In this document: one piece after another, positions 11,460 through 26,800 of the stretch
Layout of the letters: every line of letters starts with the position of its first letter
Position numbering within the stretch: the first letter of the stretch is position 1
NCBI RefSeq assembly: GCF_958298935.1
Contig: NC_084936.1
Span: forward strand, 3,417,501 to 3,481,500
From: Phragmites australis
Taxonomy: Eukaryota; Streptophyta; Magnoliopsida; Poales; Poaceae
DNA: 64,000 nucleotides
Direction: 5' to 3'
Made by a program: the position numbers and the translations under genes
The notes under the pieces: model-generated
Databases searched by the model: none
Seen by the model: the letters and a program-made list of their open reading frames with translations, nothing else
What the model was told of the DNA's origin: nothing

Positions 11460-11796
11460 GATTCGACATGAAGATGGATTGGGAGTTAGGTGCCCACTGT
11501 GTGTTCGATGAAATGATTCAGCACTCAAATGAACTGATTAAGCAACCAGTCCGATACATCAACGAGATACAACTCCAGAGGAGGGAGATAGTAGTTCTAG
11601 TCTGGGTATAGAGAGAAGAGGGAGACATGGAGGAGAATCTTTAGCAGAAGAGAGGGATCAGAGAAGAGAACTCAAAGGAGGAAGAGGACCAGAGGAAGGA
11701 GAAGAACAGTAGAAAGGGAGAAGGCGAGAGATGGTTCTGTCATTTCTTCGATCACGTAGCGGGCACCCAACTCCCACTCCATCTTCATGCCGAATC
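11460..11796. repeat. Inverted repeat next to the primer-binding site
   Basis: The 36-bp arm at 11460-11495 (core CATGAAGATGGATTGGGAGT) is repeated in inverted orientation at 11761-11796 with three mismatches by eye. The arms are separated by about 265 bp of purine-rich sequence. Confidence 0.6.
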
Positions 11797-11799
11797 CCA

Positions 11800-12510
11800 T
11801 GGATGGAGTACGTCCGGCAGTGCCTCACTAAAAGCTGCCCACGTGAGTGAAGGGATCTTCATTGATCTGGCCGCTTGTCGACGTATGACCGCCGAAGTAG
11901 CTAGTAGGAAAATAAAACAAACAATGGCTTCTCCTAGATTGGATCGTAATCCAATTGCTTGTTGGGAGGCAAGGATTTCAATTTTGTTTTACAATTTTTT
12001 TCATTCATCGGTGAAAACACCAAAATTCACAAAATTAGGTCATTTTTCGCCCTTTGTTATGTGGGTCCCATATGTTAGTGAAAGAAAATTCTGGAATTAG
12101 ATATTTCGTTCTTCTTTGAAATTCGTGAAATTTTAATCCCTGTTAGAGGAATGCAAGTGCTTGCATTGTCAAGGATTAGTTTTTATTTTATCTTAATTTG
12201 CATGATTAGTTGCTAAGGATCGGGATTAGTTTCAATTAGATGCAAAGATAATAGCTACCCATTTTGCTATTTTTACAAGTGTTTGAAGCCAAATTAAATA
12301 TGAAATTTTTTATACAGCATAAGCCAACATATTTTTTTCCCTTCCCTTCCTCACCCCGCTGACTCTGGTGAGCCCTACTCCCACCGTCATCGATCACAAC
12401 CACATCTTGGATTGGATCCTAATCCAAAAGTCTAAATCCTATTTTTAAGGGCCTAGTTAAATTTTTAGTCCACTTAATTAGATGCTCAAGTCTAGGGTTT
12501 GTTTCGATAT
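11800..12510. other. Unassigned stretch
   Basis: AT-rich with short ORFs only. I see nothing recognisable. Confidence 0.25.
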
Positions 12511-12517
12511 AAACAGG

Positions 12518-12640
12518 AGGAATTTCTCATGCCACTGAAAGTTCACACTATCGCATGGGTCAATGACATATGGGTTCGGGTCCACATGTTATTGACACAT
12601 CAGGGAATTCGGTGAATTTTTAGTGGCACAGAAGGAATTT
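12518..12640. mobile_element. Small foldback MITE
   Basis: Left arm AATTTCTCATGCCACTGAAA and right arm TTTTTAGTGGCACAGAAGGAA are imperfect inverted repeats of about 28 bp around a 60-bp loop. The target duplication is unclear. Confidence 0.45.
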
Positions 12641-12644
12641 ATTC

Positions 12645-13000
12645 TACAACCCTTGCACAACTCATGATCATATGGTTGATGGCTCTTGACCAATAATTTA
12701 TCTAATGATATAAAGATTTTGTTATAAAAATGGTATCACTGGGTTCATATTTGAAATTACTTTGTAATTATCATAATTTTGTGCTACAAACAATATACTA
12801 TAAGAAAAATTAGTGGTCAAAGTGTAATTTTGAAGGCCGGGCCAAGTCAAAATGTGCATTATATTTTTGAAACTGAGAGGGTTGTACTTTCATATATGAA
12901 TTAGAGGGTTTAAACACATTGTTGTAAGAGATATGTACATCATAGGCTATACATAAATTCTTTCCATTTAGGTTCAATAGTAATATGGCTTTTCTATTTA
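12645..13000. other. Unassigned AT-rich stretch
   Basis: I see no supported feature between the foldback element and the LTR. Confidence 0.25.
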
Positions 13001-15625
13001 TGTCTGAAAGGACAATGATGTCTCATAGAGGGGGGTGAATAGGCGTTTTACAAAAAATTCACCCCTTTTTACCGTTGGCCTAAACTTGCAGCGGAATATA
13101 AATTAACGGATTTTTCACAAGTGAAAAACCTAAATATGCTAGGCTCAACTAGTGCACAATCACCCTAAATAAGTGTGAAAATTATAAACCTAAGGTGACT
13201 AAAATTATTCAATTGTAGCAAGAGATATGCAATAAAACTTAAATTGAAAAAGGCTGAAAATACTGTTCATATGCCTGAAATTACTGTTCACCGGAGACTC
13301 CGGTGTAGTCCGGATACTCCGGTGTGTACAGGTCCGGAAACTCCGGTAAAGGCCGGATTCTCCGGGTTCTGTACAGAACTGAGCCCGAAACTGAATAAAA
13401 TTAATGAGTAGAGAGTTCTAACTCAAACCAAGTGATGTCGTGTGTTCCCGGAGATGATTCCAAGTAGATTCACGAAGAACCTACACTCAAATACACACAA
13501 ACAAGTAGATCGAGCAATATGCACAAAGATTTGAGCAAGAACATAAAAGTAAGGAAACAAGAGATGAGACACAAAGATTTGTTTTCCGAAGTTCGAATTC
13601 ACCACCATGAATCCTACGTCTCCGTTGAGGAAGCTCCAACGAGCCGGGTCTCTTTCAACCGCTTTTCTCGATCCACTAGCTTTATCTCTTCCCTTTCGAA
13701 GGCGAGATCGACCTTCACAAACTTTCCCGCGTCTCACCACACGCGCAGGAGCTCACCGGGCAACGCCTAGCCGGCTAGGAGGCTTCACCTCCAAGAGTAA
13801 CAAACGCAATCGAACTTCTTGCCGAGAACTCAAGTGCTCAAGATTGGATTTAGCTCACTTGCACTCAATCTTTCAATCTCTCAACCCAACTCACTTTTCT
13901 TCTCAAATCACACACTAGAATGGAGTGGGAGAGGTTCTTTTGGCTCAAAAAATGTGTTCTTTCGTGCCCCTTCCAGCAGCCCCAAAGGATGGGGTGAGTG
14001 GAGTATAAATAGCCCACTCCAAAGAACTAGCCGTTACTGTTTTTGACAGAACTGACCGGAGTATCCGGTGAACACCGTAGTATCCGGCCCTAAATCCAAA
14101 TACGGCGTCAGAACGGTCACCGAATGTATCAGAACTAGCCGTTACGCTCTTTTCTGGACTTTTACCGGAGTATCCGGCCTACACCGGAGTCTCCAGTCGG
14201 CACTTAACCCAGAAAACAGCCCCGGAGACTTCCCGGAGTCTCCGGCCACTCCAGGTACCGGAGTATCCGGAATTCACCGGAGTCTCCGGCCTTTCCAGGT
14301 ACCGGAGTATCCGACCTACACCGGAGTCTCCGGCCACAGCACAGCTGACCTCCGAAAAACGGCGATAACTTTTGATTCCGGAGTTCGATTTCGACGATTT
14401 TGGACTCTATGGAAAGCTTATTCAGAGGGCTACACATTCCAACTGAATTCATGACCTAAAACACATAGGATCAAATTAGGAACACTCCAAAATTCATTTT
14501 GGACACTTCCGCACTTTCCGCTCCGGACTCTTAACAACAAACTCTCACTTTGGGTTTGGTTGGGAACTCTTGAGCACTGAGACACGACAATTAGCTCACG
14601 TTGCATCCCTCTTAATAGTGCGGCATACCTATACTCAAATTCAAAGATAAAACTCGTTTGAACCACTTTGAGCATTTGAAAACTTTCAAGTACCGCTTCT
14701 TTTCTTTCAAACCTTGAGGGTTGCTAACTTCCATAAAATCTTCACTCCATCTCTTCTTGATTCTTCATATGATTTATGTGAATCATCCATAGCTTCCCAT
14801 AGCCTCGCACGGTCCATCGGCGCAAAGCTTTCACTCGCTCTTCACCACCGCCTTGGTCCTTCGGCGCCAAGCCATTTGCTTGCCCTTCACCACGGATGGT
14901 CCATCGCAGCCGAGTCTTGCTTGCCCTTCACCGTTTTGCCATAGAAAACTATTTTGTATTCGACATCTTCAAGGAATTCACTTTTTCATATATGAAGTCC
15001 ACTTTTGTTCTTCACTCTTGGCATATGTGATTTCAATTCAACTTATGCCTTCTTATAGATCCTAACCCCAATTCACTCTCAAGCACAAAGCACATGGGTT
15101 AGTCCATAAAACCTAAATGACAACATTTATACCTTAAGTTACTTGATCTCCACAAGTAACTTATTAGCCTTCATGCATATTGTCAATCTTCATATAGAAC
15201 CTAACCCCACTCATTCTTAAACACATAGCACACGGGTTAGTCCATAAAACTCTATTGACAAGTCATACCTTTAGTTACTTGATCTCCACAAGTAACTTAG
15301 CCTTCAAGCTTATTGCTAATCTTATTGAGCTTCTTCTTCTTATGAGCATCACCAAGAGCTCCTTTATTTAGATGCATATTTCTCCTCTATGCATCACATC
15401 CGAGCATCACCTAGAGCTCGTTCATCTCGACGTACTTTCAATCTTCCCATTCACCTAGAGTTCATGCATGTCTCTTCACCTAGGCTTCACCTATTGAACA
15501 ACCTACTAACAATCTCAACAACATTGTTAGTCCATATGTATTGTCATTAATTACCAAAACCACACATAGGGGCTAGATGCACTTTCAATCTCCCAAGTGA
15601 TAAATGTGGTTTTTATCAAGAGACA
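13001..15625 (-). mobile_element. Long solo-type LTR (2.6 kb)
   Basis: Begins TGTCTGAAAGG, ends ATCAAGAGACA. Near the left end is GAGGGGGGTGAATAGGCG and near the right end ACCAAAACCACACATAGGGG followed by CTAGATGCACTTTCAATCTC, the same layout as the solo LTR at 3608. No gag-pol lies on either side. I could not find a convincing target duplication (ATTTA left, ATAAA right), so it may be a recombined or truncated LTR. The central part (13290-14340) carries an array of CCGGAGTATCCGG palindromes. Proline/serine-rich ORFs inside it are not supported as genes. Confidence 0.6.
13288..14335. repeat. Array of CCGGAGTMTCCGG palindromes within LTR
   Basis: About fourteen copies of a motif with core ACCGGAGTATCCGG or CCGGAGTCTCCGG occur in two groups (13288-13370 and 14048-14335), often alternating ATC and CTC centres. 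Between them is non-repetitive sequence. The 14048-14335 group is dense, with a copy every 20-45 bp. Confidence 0.7.
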
Positions 15626-15836
15626 ATAAACTAGCGAGAAGCCAAATTGTGGATTTCCCCCTTTTTTTTTCAAAGGACTACCATATCATGGGCCGAATAA
15701 AGCCACCATCTGTTTCACAAGGCTGGCCATCGTATTGGGCCTACATTGCACTGGGCTTAATTTATTCGTAGGCAATTCTAATTCACCCAAGAAAAGCACC
15801 ATTCAAAAACTATATCTACATAGGCATGAATAGTGG

Positions 15837-18800
15837 TAGGTATGAAAACGTACTGGGAACGGTCGAAAAAAACCCTAAGGGTCTGTTTGTATTCCCTGAT
15901 TTGGGCTGAATTGGATTTTGATTCTTGGGAAGGCCTGTTTGGCTCCATTGTGGAATTGGAAATCAACATTCCAGCCCATTACAAAACCCAAACGGTGGCC
16001 TACACCTGATTCCTATGGCAAAAAAAAAAAATAATGGAAAACACAATTCCATCGACCTCCAGATTGAGCCCTCTCGTCCCCGACTCTCGATGCTTCTCCT
16101 CCATCTCTGTGCACTCCCCGTCGCCGCCGACCACTCCCTACTGCCACTGACCACTGCCCACCACCGCTGAGCATTCACATGCTACCAAAGGTACCTTCCT
16201 CTCCTTCTCCTTCTCCTCCTCCCTCTTCCCTCAACTCGTAGCACAACCCAATTTGGCTGAAGTAGTGGTTGGACAACGACACCAGCAGCATCACCACCAT
16301 GATGACAGTGATGATGAGGATGCTTGGTGACATGCCCGCAATGCTCCCACTCTCGGCCACACTCCCCTGGCCCCGTCGTCATCGCCTGCATCATCTGCTG
16401 GTTGCAGCACCACCGGCACCCTCCGCTCCGGCTACGCCGGTGGTGGCAGGATGGTGGTAGAAGCCATCAACTTCTCCTGCCCGATCTCCTCTTGCTCTCT
16501 CTTGCTGGTGCAGTGGCAAGGCGAAGAGTGATGGAGTCGTACTACTCTCTCTGCTGGTGTAATTAGATATGGAGATGTTTTTCAGGATTTGTAGCATATC
16601 TAATCCATGAGGTAGCATATTTGTAGCATATCTAATTAGCAAATCTAATTGATTACTCCACCGTAGGATTTATAGCATATCTAATTGATTAGATAGCCAA
16701 TCATATCTGTTGATAGGTTTGAGCTACTCTTGACCTGTCAGATGTTGAAATATGATGAATTTTTCTATGACTGCGAACAAGACTATAGAAATTTGCTTTC
16801 AAGTTGCAACATGTGTTGTTCAGTCATAATTAACTAGTGTTGTGTTATTAGTACTTCTCTTGTGCTGAATGGATGATTAGATTATTAGGAAATCTTGTTT
16901 TTCTTTCCCTTTTAGTTTTTGTGTGGAATTAGGACATTAGAAAATTATCTCCTTATCAATGCCAGTGATAGAATCATTAACCATCTAATTTCTTACTTTC
17001 TGGATGCAGGACTCACCACTTTTTAGCTTCATCAATAATCTATCTCCGTCTCCTCCATCTTCACTTCTATGTAGAAATGAAGTTGTTTTGTTACAACCTT
17101 TTAGATGGTCATTCAGTTATTGCATAGTAGAAATGAAGTTGTTTTGCTGCTGCTGTCTATATCACATCAAATTAATTTCTTCTGTCTCTTCATTGTGCAA
17201 TTGTTTGCTGTAGTCCTTTTTATCTAGTCAACTGGCTATAGGCTAGCTCTGAATTGAAGTTCCAGTCATGGTCAGTTTGTAACTTTCTTTTTTTGCATTC
17301 TCCCTATATCAGCTGGACTCGTTATCTCTGCATGTAAATCACCATTAGCTTCTCAGGTTTGTCTCAAAGACTGTCATAGGTGTTGCTCCTGAATGTTAGA
17401 TTGTACACATCTTATCAAAATTTGTGAAGCTATCTTTCGTAATATTGAGAAAAACAAAATGGAAGGCGTCGAAGTCGAATAAACTTGTAAGGCTATTCCT
17501 TTTCACTGATATTTTTCATTTGTTTGATGAAATTATCAAATTGAGTTTCAGTTAGTGGGCATGTTATGACTTCTTTTGCCTGATTCTCAGTTGTTTCAGC
17601 TGGAGTGGTTGTTTCTATTTGAAATTGAATCTCTTAGAAAGTGGTTCGTCCCTAAGGCTCTGCACAGTTGTTTTAATATAATAGAATGTTGCAAGAGAAA
17701 AAAAGTTATTAATTGCTTCTAATGCACATAAATTTGAGTCTTTCTTGTCACTTCCAATGGATAAGAGGAAAAAGTGGCTTTTGAAGCAACTTAAGAAATC
17801 ATGATCTTGAGAACTCCGCTACATTCGTGATATGTAGGCCTTTGAATCAGATTGTGATTGTTATTGTTGTTGTTTTTTTAACCAGATTGTGAACTATTAT
17901 TTGTCATTTAAATTGCCAACAAATTGTGAACTATTTTTGAAATCCACTATATTTGTGAACTGTTTATTGTGAACTCCGCTATATTTGTTATTTTGGTACA
18001 ATCCGATTGTGCTTTGCTTGTTTGGATCCCTAGATTGTTATTTGTACTAGATTGTTTGGTACAATTTGTTTTTGAATCTGATTGTGCTTTGCCTATTTTT
18101 CAGCATGCTCATCCAGTGTTGCATTAAAACATATGCAGATGTAGACTGCGTTCACAACTTTGATATTATGTTGTATTACAACTTTCTATCTAGTGTTATC
18201 TTGGACTTGGGTCATGTCTGCATCTTTTCTTTCTTTCATAACAATGTTGTTTCATATACTTGTGTTGCAATGGATGACTGGGTTACTCATCCAACATAAC
18301 ACTCTGCTGGATCATATTATCCCTTGTGTTGAACCTGCTACTGCAAATGAATCCCTGTATAGAAGCAGGCAAATCACTCTCCAACTAGTGAATCACGAGG
18401 TGATCACCAACATGTCAAACAGAAACTTTCCTCCGGTAGACATGATTAAAGGTAGCTTGGGCATCTTGTTAGAGTGTTCTGTCACTTCAGGGGGCAATCA
18501 CTGCTATGAGAGAGCATATTTGTTTGTTTTTATATCAAAAAAGAAAATAATTTGGAATTCCATATTTGAACATCCAAACAATTTTGTAATTTGATTCCTA
18601 GAAAAGAATTCTATGTACACCCGAACAAGAAAAATAGATTTTAATCAAATTCTAGACAATTCAATTCTATTTTAGAATCTAAATTGAATTTAATTGATAG
18701 AATCACTTTCAATTCTAGGGATCCAAATAGATCCTAACTATTTTTATTTTCACGGTTTATCTCGAAAACGGAACAGAAAATAGAAAAGTCAGAAATGGAT

Positions 18801-18990
18801 GCAAACTCAGGAATATCGGGATATAAAAAGCGAATCAATCTAAACGGAAACATGCCGATATCGGTCAAGAACCAATAATTCAAACCGGGAATACCAACCC
18901 GTAGAACTATAACTTCAACCATCGACGCGAGACATAATTAATTCATACCAACAAAAGTAATTTATACAATATATAGATAGACCACGTAAT
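15837..18990. mobile_element. hAT-like element split by a Harbinger-like insertion
   Basis: The left part (15837-15878) starts TAGGTATGAAAACG and matches the left end of the element at 9651. The right part (18735 to about 18990) continues the match with ATTTTTATTTTCAC through CACGTAATGACATAA. Removing 15879-18734 and one TAA restores continuous alignment to the 9651 copy. The right terminal repeat is not found, so this copy is truncated after about 18990. Confidence 0.7.
15879..18734. mobile_element. PIF/Harbinger-like nonautonomous element
   Basis: The 2856-bp insert begins GGGTCTGTTTGTATTCCCTGA. Its other end, read on the opposite strand, begins GGATCTATTTGGATCCCTAGA. It is flanked by the trinucleotide TAA (15876-15878 and 18735-18737), the target preference of PIF/Harbinger. 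It is AT-rich with no transposase that I recognise. ORFs at 18160-18594 and elsewhere show no known domain. It is larger than a typical Tourist MITE, so it may derive from an autonomous element by internal decay. Confidence 0.65.
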
Positions 18991-18999
18991 GACATAACT

Positions 19000-20180
19000 T
19001 ATAGGTAACATTTGATCCTTTGTATTGTGACTTTTCTCCGTTGCAGTATTTATCAAATAGATATAACTTTCCCTGTGAAATTGTCAATACAAATAGCACC
19101 AATTGGATAAGATTTGATGGAATGTGAAGCGTAACTATCACATCATTCAAAAAAAGTTTAAGTGTTTCATGGATTGTTTCTTTTGAGTTGAAGCAATTGG
19201 GTAGAAAAAGTATTGTAAATGTGAATAACTTTCTTATGTTACTACTGGAATGTCCGTAGGTAAGCGTATTATGGTTGAATAATGATCTTCTAAGCCACGT
19301 TTGCTATAGTAAGATACATATAACATCAACACTAAAAAGGCTGAATTGAATTTGGCTAAGCATGAAACTAACACAAATATTATGATATATATTTATTGTG
19401 TCCAACTTAAGCAAATATTGTATATCTATCATCTATATAGCATTATTATTAACCCGAGTTATATACTAAAGTTGCCTCTTGCTATGTATTAGTCTTTAAT
19501 AATTGGCCATGTGTGTACTATAGTCTTTCATTGCCAAGGTTCATTGTTGCTAGATTTGATTGCATATTAGGTACTGTTCCTCATTTTGTCCTATATTGAC
19601 ATCTCACAATTTTTTTGATTATAATATTTGCCAACTTAGCATATATAGATATTGTTTGGCATAACTTATGCTTATGCAAAATTCAACTTATTAGAAAAGC
19701 ATGTTTAAAACAACTTCTACTTTTTAAGTAGATTCAAAGTTTCTGCTTACTAATAAACTATTGCAGTATCCAACTTCTAGTTTTTTCTCGAGAAACAAAA
19801 GCAAAATTTGTGCTAAATAGAGCCATAACACAATAACTTCATAATCAATCAATGTTACCGAGGACTTGGTGTATGCTCAAATCAAGCACATAGAAACCAA
19901 GATAATACCTATTGCTACCAAAAATCAACGGCAAAATAACCAATTCACAAAGAAAATGGAAACCAAACCAGGTTCAACTAGAATTACCAAATTTTGTTAA
20001 TGTAAAGAATTACTAAAACTTTGCTTAATGTAAATTTTGAGTCTTGTGAGCATCAAACCAAATTGCCCCTCTACCAGCATAAATCGATTCACTTCAACCA
20101 TCTATCGGTTCAATCGGAATAAGATCCTCTAACATTAAATCATGATAATATAATTACTAATATATAAACTAACTCTAAAT
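19000..20180. other. Unassigned AT-rich stretch upstream of eL34
   Basis: AT-rich, no ORF over 60 codons of note, no terminal repeats seen. Confidence 0.3.
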
Positions 20181-20188
20181 AAATCCTA

Positions 20189-20444
20189 CTCCCTCCGATT
20201 GCAAATATAAGTCGTTTTAGACTTGTGCACAAGGATTAAGAAAGTAGATCAAATAACATTATTACCCTTCATTTATTCTGCATTGGAAAAGATAACTCAT
20301 TCATTTGTAAGAGTAGTAACATTTATTAAATAAGTGCAAAACGGGAACAAAAGAGAAACAAATACATAAAAATTTAAGAATTATTTATATTTAAAGAATA
20401 GTTAAAAAAACTAAAACGACCTACGTTTAAACGTTTAAAGGGAG
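20189..20444. mobile_element. Stowaway MITE
   Basis: A 256-bp element starts CTCCCTCCGATTGCAAATAT and ends TTTAAAGGGAG, with TA on both sides (20187-20188 and 20445-20446). These are the terminal sequence and target duplication of Tc1/mariner-type Stowaway elements. It lies about 160 bp upstream of the eL34 TATA box. Confidence 0.85.
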
Positions 20445-20607
20445 TATGTATCAGCGACTATGTCACCCAGAGACGGAACCACTTCCGGTTCACCTAGTCA
20501 GCTTGAGGACAGAGCTTAATAACCCGTGAAACTAATCTAACCGTCCACTCACTCGGAGGATCAGCCCTCCACCGTGAGATCTAGGTCACCCGACCCACCG
20601 GCCGCAC

Positions 20608-20614
20608 TATAAAA
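20608..20614 (+). promoter_or_regulatory. eL34 TATA box and pyrimidine-rich leader
   Basis: TATAAAA is followed about 30 bp later by a strongly CT-rich leader (about 20636-20680), the usual layout of ribosomal-protein gene promoters. The ATG is at 20713. Confidence 0.65.
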
Positions 20615-20712
20615 CCTCACCTCCATCTCTGCCGCTCACTCCCCTCCCGTCCCCTCCCCGCCGCCTCGCTAGAGAGAAACAGGAGCCCCGGGAGCAGGCT
20701 GCGGCCGGCGAG

Positions 20713-23226
<2,514 letters not shown>

Positions 23227-23818
23227 ACACTATTGCAAGACAGGCATTTGCCACAACGCTTTATGTCTCTTCAAATTTGTTTCAGTAAGAAATTTTCTCA
23301 TGGGTTTGGGAAATCGTGGTTCTAGTGCTAGTATGCGAGATTGATGCGATTGTTTAAATTTTGAGCTACTTGTGGATCCTTTGGTGCCAGTTTTGGAACC
23401 TCCAGTTCGGTGGAATGTTTCACTTGATATGAGAATGTCAGATATTTCGCCAATGCGGTTCGTCTCTTATTGGTGCGATGGTGATCTGTGTTTAATCCTT
23501 TCTATGCAATATCTTGCTATGAGAATAAATGGCCTAATGCTAATTAATGAGGAACGGTATCTGTCATTTGCAGGGGCATCCAACTTTAGGTGCAGATTTT
23601 TTTTTCAATATGGCACGTATATGTGCATTAAATAGCTAGGTTCTACATCGATAGCCATGTGCCTTTTCTCGTCCAAATTGATAATTGAAAAGGAATACGT
23701 TAGAATATATATGAAAAGGTTAAAATCGGTTCAATATTCAGTACCACAAATAATTGATGCAAAAGTTATAGCCCCACAAATTTTTGTCCCTTATTCGTAA
23801 TGGAGTTTTGGTGGGTTT
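23227..23818. other. eL34 3' UTR and downstream sequence
   Basis: This holds the eL34 3' UTR (extent unknown; no decisive polyadenylation signal chosen) and AT-rich flank. A short ORF at 23372-23635 has no recognisable domain. Confidence 0.35.
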
Positions 23819-26800
23819 TGTTAGAACTCAAGATTAACATAATAGATAGAATTGATTCATTTATTGATGTACACTTCATATATAGAGAGAGATTCTCCCT
23901 AACAGATGGCAAGGCAAAACCGTCATGGGTGGTTATCGATTCATCATCTGTATATTGATCAATAAATAATTTCTCTAAAATCCTGTGAAAAAAAAATATG
24001 AGGAGAATTGTAATTGTAATATGCTATGGAAAAACTCTTAAAAACCTAGTGGATTTTTTTTTGAGAAAATGATATATTATATATGTTTGTATTGATATTA
24101 TTTCATTAAAAATGTTATATGAGAAGTTTAAAGAGACTTGTAAAGAGAAAAAGAGAATAATATGTATGATCTCATGATCATAAATAGATTATAACATAGG
24201 GATTAACTTTTCTTGAATTCTGTAATTTTTGAAGTTTTCTCATGTCAATTTTATGAACACATTTCTAGGATATAGAAGTGAACAATGACTAAGTGAATAA
24301 ATCTGTTAGATTTTTACATGACTTCGTTTGTAAGATATTTATTTATCTATTTTTTAGTTTACGTGGGAAAAATAATTTAGGAGCAATATGCTTTGTAATA
24401 TTACTTTTTATATAACCTATTTGTATTTAGGTAATACAAGCAGCATTATCTTTATAGATAATAGTAGTAGATTCTGATGAATTAATCCTACATGATCTTT
24501 ACGATTTATCATTCTGTGAAGCTATACGCATTCACGAGATGCTTTATATAGAGCTATTATTTCAAAAGAATTAGTGGAAGTAGGAGCAAGAGTTTGTTTT
24601 AATGATTTCCACAAGAAAGCAGTACCACCATATACGAAAATAAATCCAGTATGTGACCTGATATTATGAGGATCAGACGTATAACCAGTATCAGTATAAC
24701 CTATCATGGTCATATCTTGATTTTTCTAATAAAACAAATCAAGATCTCTAGTATCGTTTAGATACCGTAGGATTTGTTTTTCACCCACCAAATGCCTCTT
24801 AGTTAGAACAATACTATATTTAGCTAAAAGATTGACTATAAATGCAATATCAGACCTTGTGTAATTTGTGAGGTACATTAGTGCTCTTATGATACTTAGA
24901 TATGGGATATCAGGTCTCAATAATTTTTCACCTTCTTCCCTAGGTCGTAATGGATCTTTGTCATATCCGGAGATTGAACGACCATAGGTTTTTTTATGGA
25001 TATGACTTATCCATATTAAACTTCTACATTACCTTTTTAATATATACATATTGGTGAACTAATATTCCTGATGGGAGATGTTCAAGTTGTAAACCTAAGT
25101 AGAATTTGGTCTTACCTAAATCCTTCATCTCAAACTCCGTCTTTAGATGATTGCTAGCTTCCTTTATATCTTGTGTGGTTCCAATAATATTAAGGTCATC
25201 AACATAAACTAAGATGATGCAGAATACAGTGAGAGATTTCTTGATGAACACATATGGACAATCATCTTTGTTAGATTACACCCTTTAGAAGAAGGAACTC
25301 GGTCAGTTGTATCATATTTTATGTGACTTTTACAACTTTACGCAAAACTTGTTGTGATTTGCCTTTGAATTCAGAATCGTAAGCCCTTCAAGGACTTTAA
25401 TATATATGTTCAAATCAAGTAACTCGTATAGATAAGCAGTCACCATATCCATTAATTGCATGGATAAGTCCATTTAAATCGCTAATGAGATTAAGTATTG
25501 AAACATTATTCCACTCATATCAGGAGAATATGTTTCATCATAATTGATGCTGGGTCTCTGTGTGAACCTTTATACTACAGGCCTCGTTTTGTATCTCACA
25601 ACAGTGGCGGACCCAGGATTTGGCGATTGGGTATTCAGTACTAAAAAAATATATTCAATCCAAAATACGAGAAATCTATAGTAGCGTAAATTTTAAAGTA
25701 TAAATTGTTTATAGTAGAGAAGTTTCAACTAATTAAGAGAAATTACAAAATACTTAAAAGAAAATTATAATTTAACTTTGTGTTCCTTCATGGCTTGAAA
25801 GCGTTAAATGATGTCACTATCCTTAACTTGCATAAAAAATTTACGCTCAACTACTGACTGCCGAACTGGGTAGTCACAACATGGAGATCATGAACTCTTG
25901 ATGCTTGTTACTGTGGTATGAGAAGGTGGGCTCTTTCTAGTTAATAGACCGAGTGGAGGATGGATAGTAGCTTGGGCTCATAATTTGCTGAGTGGTCTGA
26001 TAGATTGAAGCAGCAAACAAGTAAGTTGACCTAACTAGAGATATATATACGTAGTATAGCTGCTATATAATCAATTTTTTTTTGCAAAAAAGTTGGGTAT
26101 TCAGCTGAATACCCATGCATCATGGTGGGTCCGCCCATGTCTCACAACCTCCTTGTTTTCATTTCTTTTCCGCATGAAAACCCATTTCGATCCAACGAGG
26201 AAAACATTTAGAGGAATAGATATTACGGATGTAAATACCCCTCTTTTAATAAGCGAGCTCAATTTTGCCTCAATAGCCTCCTTCCATTTGATCCAGTCTG
26301 AGCGCTTAAGGCACTCTACCATGGTCTTAGGTTTTAAATCTACCTCAAGATTTTTGGTAATATTTAAGGAGAAATAGGTGTCGACAACTGTAGTCTTACG
26401 GTTATAAGATTCCCCTGAATCAATATAGTTTGTGGAAATTTCATGTACTTTATCTAACTCCTCAGGATTTCCCATCACCATGGAGTTAAGGTTGTTTCGA
26501 TGTCCCAACACTAATATTAGTGCGCACAATTGTGCTAGGGTCTAGATGAAGAGCATCAAATTGGTGCCTATTAACAATAGGTTGATTTTCATTTACTGAT
26601 TTAGAAGATATCTTCCTTTTCTTCTGCAATTGCTTTTCAGAAGCATTATTTGCAACCAAATTTCTCCCCCTTTTACTGCGATTTGGGAGATGAGTGGTTT
26701 TATAAGATACCTCAACTCTTTCTGGTGCATTCATTGCAGGAATATGACACTTTGTGACACACTTGTGGTCAGTAAATATATCTAGCAAGTTATTTGCAAG

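Noticed and set aside
13423..15065. Several ORFs of 60-130 codons inside the 13.0-15.6 kb LTR
   Set aside because: They cover the palindrome array and low-complexity sequence, have no domains, and lie inside an LTR.
16175..16642. His/Arg-rich ORFs in the Harbinger-like element
   Set aside because: Low complexity, overlapping in both strands, with no transposase motif.
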